Shown piece by piece: positions 55,128-64,000 of a DNA stretch of 64,000 nt (the stretch's first letter is position 1; every line of letters starts with the position of its first letter). The translations under genes were made by a program, and so were the position numbers. Source of the stretch: Moraxella sp. ZY210820 (GTDB taxonomy: Bacteria > Pseudomonadota > Gammaproteobacteria > Pseudomonadales > Moraxellaceae). The DNA lies in contig NZ_CP089978.1 of assembly GCF_030674635.1 (NCBI RefSeq), forward strand, positions 1,860,001-1,924,000, given 5' to 3'. The notes beneath the pieces are model-generated. The model did not search any database. It was not told the DNA's origin and saw only the letters and a program-made list of their open reading frames with translations.

Positions 55128-56786
55128 CTACCCTACCGTTTCACTTAAGCAAACCAATTCACCATCGACAAAAACGGTTGTTTTAAACCAATCAACCATT
55201 TCAGGAATTTGTTGTAACACCTGATTATTTTTTTCAGCAAACATCTGATAAATAAAATCTACCTTTTGTGATTCTTCAACCTTAAAAGTATCAAACAAAT
55301 TGGTATATTCATTATTTTTGATATTTAACACATAATTTACTGTACGTTGTCCTGTAGAAACAATCGTTTTATTTTGCAATTGACATTGTTTAAATACCAT
55401 ATAATCATTCAGTTTACTTTGCACCCAGTAATGAGCCAATGCTTGTGCTGTTTGCAGTGTCATTGCTAAACAATTGGTATCTACATGACCTTGGCGATGC
55501 ATGAAAGAATATAAATCAGCCGTAATCTGATTAAACTTAAATGAATAATTGATTTGTCTAAATCCCCAAAAACCTAAAGATTCAGTATTATCATTGCATA
55601 AATATTGTCCATCTTCCATCACAAAACGGCGTAAATTATAAACTACTCCTACATTTTCATAGCTATTAAAACCATCAACGATATTTTGTACATGGTCATT
55701 ATCATACCAGTTATCATCATCTAAATAGCATATGATTTCTTCTTGAACTAAAAACGGAGCAATCGCATTAATTGAACTATTCGTCCAACCATCAGCTCCT
55801 GTATTCATCGGCAAGAATGTAAAAATTACTTCTGGATATTTGGTTTGTAATGGTTTTACTTTATCAAAATATTGTTCACCATCAACAAAAACATAATGCT
55901 TACAAGGATAACTTTGCTGTTGTACACTTTCTATTGCCCGTTCTAATTCAGCTCGCCCAATAGTTGATGTAACCACTGCAACACTTTTTGTTTTCAGTAC
56001 ATCTGACCATGTTTTTTGTTGATAATGTTGATAACGTTGTAAATTTGGATAATTTGGATTTTGCTCAATATCTAAACCATAAGGTTTTTTAGAGCCTGTA
56101 AAATGTAAGACTGCTGCTTGCTTATTGGGCAAACCCGATTGAGCATCAGATTGTACATTATATTGTAACGGTAGTTTAAGCCACTGTTGTTTAAAGGCTA
56201 AATTAAATACATCTTGATCAGCAAATTTTAATTCTTCTGCATAAAGGAGAGTTTTGTTGATAAAACGTTGTTTATAATCTTTATTTTTCCATTGTTTTGC
56301 ATTTATATAGAGTACACCTGCATTAAAATAATCATCTTCACCAAATTTTTGTACATGATGTTTCATCTGTTTAACATAAACATCTGGTACGGCTGCTAAT
56401 GCATAATCTTGGAACTCTGCCCATGTAAATGGTTCTAAAATATTACGTACCACCAGTATATCGCAATCTAAATATAACCAATAATCACTATAGCCATATT
56501 CAAATAAATCTTCAATCGCATAACGTAAATAAGTTGCTGGACTAATGTAATCATGAGATTTAAAATTATCTGGTACAGTCATTTGAAAAAATTTAATATC
56601 GATAATTTTATCTTTTAAATAATAAGTCAATTCACCTTTAAATGTTTCATCTAAATCTTCATTAGACAACACAAAAATAGCCAAATTGCGTTGATAACAA
56701 CATAAAGATTTTAACATTACTTTTGCCATATCCTGATAATTTTTATCTAATGCAATTACCACATTTACTGGTTCAGTCATGTACAT
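55128..56786 (-). CDS. Two-domain glycosyltransferase (GT8-like plus GT2-like)
   Basis: 552 residues. The first ~260 resemble GT8 LPS galactosyl/glucosyltransferases (LgtC/RfaJ): DxD in YLDCDILVV (107-109), FNAGVLYINAKQW, FADQDVFNLAF and the HFTGSKKPY end motif. The rest is GT2-like: VAVVTSTIGRAELERAIESV, VDGEQY and CYLDDDNWYD. Two sugar transferases fused in one chain could add successive residues to lipooligosaccharide or a glycoprotein. No other glycan gene is near. The upstream gap of 318 bases (56787-57104 lies before ftsW's end) holds a repeat and nothing else seen. Confidence 0.85.
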   Translation of the reverse strand: MYMTEPVNVVIALDKNYQDMAKVMLKSLCCYQRNLAIFVLSNEDLDETFKGELTYYLKDKIIDIKFFQMTVPDNFKSHDYISPATYLRYAIEDLFEYGYSDYWLYLDCDILVVRNILEPFTWAEFQDYALAAVPDVYVKQMKHHVQKFGEDDYFNAGVLYINAKQWKNKDYKQRFINKTLLYAEELKFADQDVFNLAFKQQWLKLPLQYNVQSDAQSGLPNKQAAVLHFTGSKKPYGLDIEQNPNYPNLQRYQHYQQKTWSDVLKTKSVAVVTSTIGRAELERAIESVQQQSYPCKHYVFVDGEQYFDKVKPLQTKYPEVIFTFLPMNTGADGWTNSSINAIAPFLVQEEIICYLDDDNWYDNDHVQNIVDGFNSYENVGVVYNLRRFVMEDGQYLCNDNTESLGFWGFRQINYSFKFNQITADLYSFMHRQGHVDTNCLAMTLQTAQALAHYWVQSKLNDYMVFKQCQLQNKTIVSTGQRTVNYVLNIKNNEYTNLFDTFKVEESQKVDFIYQMFAEKNNQVLQQIPEMVDWFKTTVFVDGELVCLSETVG

Positions 56787-56882
56787 TTTTATATCTCAAA
56801 CTATTCTAACGTGAGTTCGGGGCATTTTAAAATGTAACTATTTGATATTAAATAAAAATAGATTAAATTGATGAAGAGTAGG

Positions 56883-56912
56883 GTTGAGAAACATCGTTTC
56901 GCAAGACACACC
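56883..56912. repeat. 30-bp dispersed repeat, copy 2
   Basis: GTTGAGAAACATCGTTTCGC plus AAGACACACC, 28 of 30 bases equal to 21111-21140. It is followed by ATTTTCATCAAATTGTGCG and the hairpin GTGCGTAATACGCAC. Confidence 0.65.
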
Positions 56913-57104
56913 TTTATATAAATTTTCATCAAATTGTGCGTAATACGCACTCTACTTAATCTTTATATTTCAATAAGTTGCAAAATTTAATTTAAGCCGA
57001 ATTCACGTTATTCTACTATTATTACTATAATAGCATTAATGGTTACTCAACACTATACGCTATCATAACATACAAACGCATAAACTTAATACACAAATAT
57101 CATG

Positions 57105-58379
57105 TTAATTCACTGCTCGTGCCTTTTTTACCTTCTTTTCACTCGGTTTAAAGTTGATAATTACATCGCTTGGGTCATGATTGATACGAGTCTTCTTATC
57201 GACTTGAAGCACCAAACCCACCATCACTGCACACGCCCATAATGATGAACCACCATAGCTAATAAATGGTAAAGTCAAACCTTTAGTTGGTAACATACCT
57301 AAGGTCATTCCCACATTAACTACAATTTGAATCACAAAGATTAAACTCACCGCATAAGCTAAATAACCTGCTTTTAGATAATTTTTCTTAAGTGCATTTT
57401 GCCCTATTACCATACAACTCGCTGCCATCGTAAAGGATAAAATAAGAATAAATGCAACTCCGACAAACCCAAATTCTTCGCCTAAAATTGCCAACATAAA
57501 GTCAGTATGAGCTTCAGGTAAATAAGATAATTTTTGTACACTTTGCCCTAACCCAACCCCAGTCCAATCACCTAAACCATATGCCATCAATGAGTTTGAA
57601 AGCTGATAACCTGAGCCATATTGATCTTCAAATGGACGTGTAAAACTCAATAAACGTTCTAAACGATAAGATTTCGATAGCACACCAATCGCAATCACGA
57701 CCACAGCAAATGCGGTCGTATATAAAAACTGCTTAATAGGAGCACCTGCTAGATAGAATATACCTAATGCCATGCCCCCAATCACCACTGCTGCACCCAA
57801 ATCAGGTTCAGCAGCAATCAAGAGAACCATCAAACCAAAAGCTATACTCAAACGTGTCAGACTATAACCAAAGTTACTTTTCACTTCTTTATCACGGCGA
57901 ACCACATAATCCGCCATAAAAATCGCCATCGCAACTTTTGCTAGTTCTGTCGGTTGGAAATTCATAATGCCTAAATTTAGCCATCGTGTTGAACCATTTT
58001 TTTCAATCCCAATCACAAGAACCAAAAGTAAAGCAAATAGTGCTATTAGATAAATTAAGACTGTATTTTCAAACAGATAGGTATCTTTGATGGTATAACA
58101 AAAATAAGCACTCGCAAAAGCAAATATGATAGCAAAGACATGACGTATCACGAAAAAATAAGGTGTATTCGCACCTATACTTTCCGCATAAGGCATAGAA
58201 GCTGATGCAACCATAATAGTACCAATACTCAACAAAGTCATTACACAAAACATCAACACATAACGTGCTGATATTTCAGATGGAAACTTGTTGCCTATCC
58301 AAGCAAGTGCTTGTGCAAAATATTTTAGTCCTTTTTGACAAAAATTAGTCAAAGGCTGTAAATAGTTTTGAAATGACAT
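57105..58379 (-). CDS. ftsW: Septal peptidoglycan polymerase FtsW
   Basis: 424 residues, SEDS family, about ten membrane helices. Diagnostic blocks: GSTRWLNLGIMNFQPTELAK, LLIAAEPDLGAAVVIGG (catalytic Asp), AYGLGDWTGVGLGQSVQKL, and LPTKGLTLPFISYGGSS. FtsW polymerises lipid II at the division septum with FtsI. Extra N-terminal cytosolic ~40 residues are usual. It follows murD after 3 nt; mraY and murG are not here. Confidence 0.96.
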   Translation of the reverse strand: MSFQNYLQPLTNFCQKGLKYFAQALAWIGNKFPSEISARYVLMFCVMTLLSIGTIMVASASMPYAESIGANTPYFFVIRHVFAIIFAFASAYFCYTIKDTYLFENTVLIYLIALFALLLVLVIGIEKNGSTRWLNLGIMNFQPTELAKVAMAIFMADYVVRRDKEVKSNFGYSLTRLSIAFGLMVLLIAAEPDLGAAVVIGGMALGIFYLAGAPIKQFLYTTAFAVVVIAIGVLSKSYRLERLLSFTRPFEDQYGSGYQLSNSLMAYGLGDWTGVGLGQSVQKLSYLPEAHTDFMLAILGEEFGFVGVAFILILSFTMAASCMVIGQNALKKNYLKAGYLAYAVSLIFVIQIVVNVGMTLGMLPTKGLTLPFISYGGSSLWACAVMVGLVLQVDKKTRINHDPSDVIINFKPSEKKVKKARAVN

Positions 58380-58382
58380 TGC

Positions 58383-59741
<1,359 letters not shown>

Positions 59742-59902
59742 TTACTCAATAAAATTTATCTATTTTATCATGCCTAAGTTTATAAATGGAGATTTTCTTC
59801 ACACTTTATCAAGAAAATCCAGTATAAAAATCCTACTATTTTCTTTAATTTATTGTTTAAAAATGTTAAAATTATAATATCATTTAGATAGAGGTATTTC
59901 CT

Positions 59903-60379
59903 ATGACTCAAGTGAATCAAATTGGTCTTGAACAGGCTGATATGAAACCTGTGATTGCCAAATTAAATCAATTATTATCAAGCTACCACATTTTTTATAT
60001 CAATGTGCGTGGTTATCATTGGAACGTAAAAGGCGAGCATTTCTTCTCTTTACATACAAAGTTTGAAGAGTTATATACTGAATTGCAATTACAAATCGAT
60101 GCAATTGCAGAGCGTATTTTAACTTTAGGCGGTACACCACTTCATGCATATAGCGATTTTGCTCAAAACTCAAGCGTAAAAGAACATAAAACTGTTTTTG
60201 ATGGTCGTGAATGTGTTATTGGTTTGGTTGATGGCTTAAATGCCCTAATTAGCGAACAGCGTACATTAGCAGAAATTGCTGAACAAGCAGGCGACCAAGG
60301 TTCTGCTGATTTAGTCAATGAATATGTACAAGAGCAAGAAAAAATGGTTTGGATGTATAATGCGTTCTTAGGTAAATAA
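59903..60379 (+). CDS. dps: Dps ferritin-like DNA-protecting protein
   Basis: 158 residues, normal. The ferroxidase site residues are seen in YINVRGYHWNVKGEHFFSLH (His) and KFEELYTELQLQIDAIAERI (Asp/Glu). Dps dodecamers oxidise iron with hydrogen peroxide and protect DNA. The N-terminal tail has few Lys, so direct DNA binding is uncertain. Confidence 0.95.
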   Translation: MTQVNQIGLEQADMKPVIAKLNQLLSSYHIFYINVRGYHWNVKGEHFFSLHTKFEELYTELQLQIDAIAERILTLGGTPLHAYSDFAQNSSVKEHKTVFDGRECVIGLVDGLNALISEQRTLAEIAEQAGDQGSADLVNEYVQEQEKMVWMYNAFLGK

Positions 60380-60399
60380 GCTAAGTTAGTATTATCGAT

Positions 60400-60437
60400 A
60401 ATGATGTTATTTGTCATGAATAACATCATTTTTTTTA
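60400..60437 (+). terminator. Rho-independent terminator after dps
   Basis: Perfect stem AATGATGTTATT / AATAACATCATT, loop TGTCATG, then T7. Confidence 0.9.
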
Positions 60438-60449
60438 AGGGAAATAAAT

Positions 60450-60917
60450 ATGAATAATTCTCAATCCAATTCTCAACAAGAGCAATCTACAACACAAATT
60501 GCATTATGGAATCCTAATGTTGCTGGATTATGGTCAATTATTGTTCCATTTTTTGGAGCATGGATACATGCAAAAAATTGGCAAACTTTAGGCAATGATA
60601 AACTCTGCAAATATAATCAATATTATGTTTTGGCGATGATATTTTCCATGTTGGCAAACAGAATATTTGATATGTTCACAGGTTTTGAATCTCGCCCTAC
60701 ATTAGTCGCAATTTTATTGATTATCTGGTACTTTCATTTAGGCAGAAAACAAACTGAATTTATAACTCAACATTATACACATTATCAACGTAAATCTTGG
60801 CTTAAACCGATAATGATTGGACAAGTAGGCTTTATCGTTTTATGGACTAGTATCAGTCAAATATTGATTATAAGTTTTAACCATCTAGGAATTTTACATG
60901 AATCTTGGTATGAATAA
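60450..60917 (+). CDS. Small integral membrane protein, unknown function
   Basis: 155 residues with about four hydrophobic stretches (GLWSIIVPFFGAWIHAKNW, YVLAMIFSMLAN, TLVAILLIIWYFHLG, IGQVGFIVLWTSISQILII). The N-terminal 20 residues are Gln/Ser-rich. It resembles small uncharacterised membrane proteins of Acinetobacter and Moraxella. AAGGGAAAT lies before the ATG. Confidence 0.65.
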   Translation: MNNSQSNSQQEQSTTQIALWNPNVAGLWSIIVPFFGAWIHAKNWQTLGNDKLCKYNQYYVLAMIFSMLANRIFDMFTGFESRPTLVAILLIIWYFHLGRKQTEFITQHYTHYQRKSWLKPIMIGQVGFIVLWTSISQILIISFNHLGILHESWYE

Positions 60918-60949
60918 TTTGAGTGTAAATATTCATCTATAAGTTTTCA

Positions 60950-60990
60950 TTGACACTCATACAAGCCTATAGTACGATGGTTATATGAGT
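60950..60990 (+). promoter_or_regulatory. brnTA promoter with inverted-repeat operator
   Basis: TTGACA (60950-60955), 17-nt spacer, TACGAT (60973-60978). Inverted arms ACTCATA (60955-60961) and TATGAGT (60984-60990) flank the -10 box, suiting autorepression by BrnA. Confidence 0.65.
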
Positions 60991-61019
60991 TAAACAAACA
61001 AAAACTAGGTTATTCAACC

Positions 61020-61292
61020 ATGATTAAAATCATCTATGATGCGAACAAAGCTCAAAGTAATCTGATAAAGCATGGTGTCAATTTTGAAGATGCAAAACAA
61101 GCATTATTTGACCCCCATGCTTTAGTTAGTGAAGATAACGACCATGATGAAGCACGATTTGTTTTAGTTGGTATGGCTCATAAATTATTAGTTGTCGTTT
61201 ATTGTTATCTCGATGATGATAATATTATTCGGTTAATTTCAGCAAGAACTGCCACAAAAATGGAGCGTAAAGCCTATGAAAGCGGAATATGA
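61020..61292 (+). CDS. brnT: BrnT-family ribonuclease toxin
   Basis: 90 residues. BrnT fold: YDANKAQSNLIKHGVNFEDA front, the acidic loop, ARFVLVGMAHKLLVVVYCYLDDD, and the catalytic-region IIRLISARTATKMERKAYE (the Arg-x-Ile-Ser-Ala-Arg element is family-defining). BrnT is a RelE-like RNase neutralised by BrnA. The gene order toxin first is usual for this pair; the genes overlap by 17 bases. Confidence 0.93.
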   Translation: MIKIIYDANKAQSNLIKHGVNFEDAKQALFDPHALVSEDNDHDEARFVLVGMAHKLLVVVYCYLDDDNIIRLISARTATKMERKAYESGI

Positions 61293-61467
61293 TTTTTCTC
61301 AAGCCAAAAGAGCTACGCAAGTTCCACACCTAAACCGCTTGCGTGAACAACAATTACTCGATGAAGACGTAACACAATGGTTAAGCCAACAAGATAGCCA
61401 AACCAAAAGCTATATTAGTGAAATGATACGTCAAATTATCGCTATTAAACAACCTGCCCAATCCTAA
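61276..61467 (+). CDS. brnA: BrnA-family antitoxin
   Basis: 63 residues, shorter than many BrnA. It begins MKAEYDFSQAKRATQVPHLN, with the KRA element typical of the family, and ends in a short ribbon-helix-helix-like part (SYISEMIRQIIAIKQ). It binds and inhibits BrnT and represses the operon promoter. Confidence 0.88.
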   Translation: MKAEYDFSQAKRATQVPHLNRLREQQLLDEDVTQWLSQQDSQTKSYISEMIRQIIAIKQPAQS

Positions 61468-61482
61468 CCATCTCATAAAAAA

Positions 61483-61516
61483 TATACCCCAATGGCTTCA
61501 CCATCGGGGTATTTTT
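61483..61516. terminator. Bidirectional terminator between brnA and the feo operon
   Basis: Stem ATACCCCaATGG / CCATcGGGGTAT (one mismatch), T run on both strands, between convergent genes. Confidence 0.85.
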
Positions 61517-61530
61517 ATCAAAATGACTTT

Positions 61531-61770
61531 TTATTTCCACTTGACCGAGCTAACTTGTGTTGGTGCATCATCAGCTTTACAGCCACAGCCACCACCGCAA
61601 CCCATCGACATAGGCGGACGGAGCCATTTGGCTAAACCTTGCCAACCTTGTGTTTGACAATAATTCGCCAGTTGATTAAATGTACGATTATAGCTGCTTG
61701 GGAATACTTTTTTAAATACAATATAAATACTCCACAGCATGATTAAACCAATAATCAAATATTCAAGCAT
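61531..61770 (-). CDS. Small Cys-rich membrane protein of the feo operon
   Basis: 79 residues. One N-terminal membrane helix (IIGLIMLWSIYIVF) and a Cys cluster MGCGGGCGCK near the C-terminus. It follows feoB by 12 nt, so it is the third gene of feoA-feoB. FeoB-associated Cys-rich proteins and FeoC occupy this place in other bacteria; this one resembles a family known in Acinetobacter (DUF6587-like). Likely assists or senses Fe(II) uptake; not proven. Confidence 0.75.
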   Translation of the reverse strand: MLEYLIIGLIMLWSIYIVFKKVFPSSYNRTFNQLANYCQTQGWQGLAKWLRPPMSMGCGGGCGCKADDAPTQVSSVKWK

Positions 61771-61782
61771 TTTATACTCCTA

Positions 61783-63648
61783 TTAACTGGTCAAACTGAG
61801 CGTAATTTGATACGCCAATAATGACATAATATAGGCTAATGCAAATAAATACAATGTCATAATGCCCGTGATTTTCCACGATTGCGTCTCACGTTTGACC
61901 GTTGCCAATGTCGATAAACAGTGCGGTGCATAAATAAACCACACCAATAATGAAATCCCAGTGGCAAAGCTCCACGCCAAATCACCTTGCGTAATTAAGC
62001 TTGATAAACCTTCCGCAATCGCATCATCATCAGCACCAGATAACGAATATACCGTACCTAAAGCTGCAATCACCACTTCACGAGCTGCCATCGCTGGAAT
62101 TAACGCAATCGCAATTTGCCAGTTAAAGCCAATTGGTGCAAAAATTGGTTGTAATAAATGCCCCAACATCCCCGCAAAACTATAATCAATCGCTGGCATG
62201 GTGGCATTTTCTGGCGGTTGTGGGAAAGTACATAAGAACCATAAAATCACCACTAAAGCGAAAATAATTGTGCCTACACGTTTTAAAAAGATTTTAGTTC
62301 GTTCTAATAAACCAATACCAACACTTTTTAAATTTGGGAATCGATAACTTGGTAATTCCATCATCAATAAATGTTGTGATTTATCTTTGCGTAATAGTTT
62401 CATCACAAACGCAACCACTAAGGCACTCACAATCCCGCCCATATACAAGCCAAATAAAACTAAGCCTTGTAAATTAAACACACCCATCACATTTTCATCA
62501 GGAATAAATGCCCCAATCAATAGTGTATAAACAGGTAAACGAGCCGAGCAAGTCATCAATGGAGCAACCATAATCGTGGTTAATCGGTCGCGTGGGTCGC
62601 TAATGGTACGAGCTGCCATTACCCCTGGCACGGCACAGGCAAAACTCGATAATAATGGAATAAATGAACGTCCGCTTAAACCTGCTTTGAACATCAATTT
62701 ATCTAATAAAAATGCTGCACGTGGTAAATATCCCGATTCTTCTAACATCAAAATAAAGAAGAATAAAATGATAATTTGCGGTAAGAATACCACTACACTG
62801 CCTGCACCGTTGATAAAACCATCAACCACTAAACTGCTTAATAAACCATCACCGAGCATTTCACCTACTTTTTCACCAAGCCAGCCGAAAAAGTCTTCAA
62901 TCCAGCCAATAAACGGTTCAGCCCACGCAAATACCGCTTGGAAAATAATAAACATCAAGACAGTTAAAGTGATTAAACCAAATACAGGATGCAAGAAAAT
63001 ACCATCTAAAAAGTCGGTACGTTTATCTTCGGCATCGGCAAAACTCATCACATCGGCGAGAATGGCTTCAATTTGCTGTCCGTGTTGTTGTTCATTTAAA
63101 TTTAAAGTATTGAGTTCTAAATGCGGTAAATCATATTGTCCTTGCTGTAATGCAGAAATCAGATTTTCTACACCCGAACGCCGTGTTGCCACCGTTTCTA
63201 CCACAGGAATACCTAGACGTTCAGACAATTTTTGTACATTGATGTTGATACCACGTCTGCGGGCTTCATCCATCATATTTAAAACCAATAAGACAGGACG
63301 ATTTAATGCAATCATCTCCAAAACTAATTTTAAATTGAGTTTTAAGTTAGTCGCATCAACAATCAATAAAAACGCATCTTGATGGGCTTCTTCCGCAATT
63401 TCACCCATACACACACGGCGAGTCACTTCTTCATCTGGACTACTGGCATTGAGACTGTATGTCCCCGGTAAATCCAAAATACGCACTTGTTGCCCTGAGG
63501 CAAGGCTAAAAAAACCTTCTTTACGTTCAACGGTTACGCCTGCATAGTTACCCACTTTTTGCTTTGCACCAGTGAGTTGGTTAAATAATGATGTTTTTCC
63601 GCAGTTTGGATTGCCCACCAACGCCACTTTTAACAAATCTTGGCTCAT
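61783..63648 (-). CDS. feoB: Ferrous iron transporter FeoB
   Basis: 621 residues, rather short for FeoB (often 750-780). N-terminal G domain: G1 GNPNCGKTS (12-20), G3 DLPG (58-61), G4 NMMD. Then the GDP-dissociation helical region and a membrane part with the Gate motifs (LPRAAFLLDKLMFKAGLSG, FACAVPGVMAARTI, and TCSARLPVYTLLIGAF). It imports Fe(II) across the inner membrane. Its ATG overlaps the feoA stop (ATGA). Confidence 0.96.
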   Translation of the reverse strand: MSQDLLKVALVGNPNCGKTSLFNQLTGAKQKVGNYAGVTVERKEGFFSLASGQQVRILDLPGTYSLNASSPDEEVTRRVCMGEIAEEAHQDAFLLIVDATNLKLNLKLVLEMIALNRPVLLVLNMMDEARRRGININVQKLSERLGIPVVETVATRRSGVENLISALQQGQYDLPHLELNTLNLNEQQHGQQIEAILADVMSFADAEDKRTDFLDGIFLHPVFGLITLTVLMFIIFQAVFAWAEPFIGWIEDFFGWLGEKVGEMLGDGLLSSLVVDGFINGAGSVVVFLPQIIILFFFILMLEESGYLPRAAFLLDKLMFKAGLSGRSFIPLLSSFACAVPGVMAARTISDPRDRLTTIMVAPLMTCSARLPVYTLLIGAFIPDENVMGVFNLQGLVLFGLYMGGIVSALVVAFVMKLLRKDKSQHLLMMELPSYRFPNLKSVGIGLLERTKIFLKRVGTIIFALVVILWFLCTFPQPPENATMPAIDYSFAGMLGHLLQPIFAPIGFNWQIAIALIPAMAAREVVIAALGTVYSLSGADDDAIAEGLSSLITQGDLAWSFATGISLLVWFIYAPHCLSTLATVKRETQSWKITGIMTLYLFALAYIMSLLAYQITLSLTS

Positions 63649-63893
63649 GCCGATACTCCTTCCACTTCAATGCGTTCGGCTTCAGTTTTGCGTAACGCAA
63701 AGCGAGTAAAACCGATTTGCACCAAAATCGGCTCACCGCCAAACATACCTTTGGTGATGACTTTTACTGGTGTTCCCACTAAAAAGCCCAAAACTTCTAA
63801 GCGGTTGGCAACAATATCGGGCTGAGTTGTTGCATCTTGTATAATGCCACTTATCGTGGCGGATTGTTTTGCTTTTAAATCTGAAAGTCGCAC
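63645..63893 (-). CDS. feoA: FeoA, SH3-like accessory protein of FeoB
   Basis: 82 residues with FeoA family blocks (RLEVLGFLVGTPVKVITKGMFGG-like strand set, and FALRKTEAERIEVE). It binds the FeoB G domain and is needed for uptake. It starts with GTG at 63893. I saw no convincing Fur box in the 107 bases upstream, though the sequence is AT-rich. Confidence 0.93.
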   Translation of the reverse strand: MRLSDLKAKQSATISGIIQDATTQPDIVANRLEVLGFLVGTPVKVITKGMFGGEPILVQIGFTRFALRKTEAERIEVEGVSA

Positions 63894-64000
63894 GACTTAA
63901 CTACCATTATTTCTTATTTCGAGGCAGTATTATAAAACTAAACTAGAATATTTTCCAAATATTATTGTAAATTATTCTTGTTTATTCATCATTTAAACCA

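Noticed and set aside
62576..63382. Long plus-strand open frame (about 268 codons) opposite feoB
   Set aside because: It is the mirror of the feoB coding frame; no ribosome-binding site and composition rich in Ser, Lys and Ile typical of antisense frames.
63894..64000. Search for a Fur box before feoA
   Set aside because: AT-rich but no stretch matched the inverted repeat well enough; the gene may be controlled otherwise or the site lies outside the window.

Overview
The window looks like the chromosome of a gammaproteobacterium of the family Moraxellaceae (Moraxella/Acinetobacter side), most plausibly a mucosal or oral commensal. The reasons are the low-GC housekeeping genes, the lptM-lysA-dapF and yceD-rpmF-fabD-fabG-acpP clusters, separate murD-ftsW, an Acinetobacter-like AraC-N regulator, and feoAB with a small Cys-rich partner. 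The family is inferred from gene content; no rRNA is present.

Left core (1-23.3 kb): the 5' part of a DEAD-box RNA helicase with a long leader, a glycine-zipper lipoprotein, a Sel1 protein, proS, yaaA, map, a PuuP-type permease, a DegS-type protease, dapF-lysA-lptM, tRNA-Gly(GCC), a BolA-family gene, yciO-epmC, the fatty-acid cluster, ilvD, small unknown genes, and glyQ without glyS beside it.

Accessory island (about 23.4-49.3 kb): GC and codon use change and the text is dotted with 12-mers identical or nearly identical to DNA uptake sequences (DUS) of Neisseriaceae. I saw none in the flanks. The cargo is of two kinds. Stress and detoxification genes: S-(hydroxymethyl)glutathione dehydrogenase, S-formylglutathione hydrolase, a CAD-family alcohol dehydrogenase, Ada, a PEP-mutase-like enzyme, an HxlR regulator with an NAD(P)-binding oxidoreductase, and broken DsbA-like and metallo-beta-lactamase-fold genes. 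Anti-phage genes: a Hachiman pair (hamA-hamB) lying between the two formaldehyde genes; a type I restriction system (hsdM, hsdS, a start-less second hsdS, hsdR) with a REP-associated transposase inside it and a tyrosine recombinase after it; and a two-gene operon joining a nuclease-helicase (DUF2075-like) with a Shedu-like (DUF4263) nuclease, which I consider the best candidate for a little-described defence module. A recurrent promoter-like block precedes five island genes.

Right core (49.4-64 kb): hrpA, infA, an AraC-type regulator, a two-domain glycosyltransferase, murD-ftsW, dps, a BrnT-BrnA toxin-antitoxin pair, and feoA-feoB with a small Cys-rich membrane protein.

Taken together, a Moraxellaceae chromosome appears to have received, possibly in several steps by natural transformation, a block of Neisseriaceae-type DNA that serves both aldehyde/alkylation stress defence and phage defence, later reshaped by duplication and decay. 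Assignments rest on reading motifs; no database search was run.
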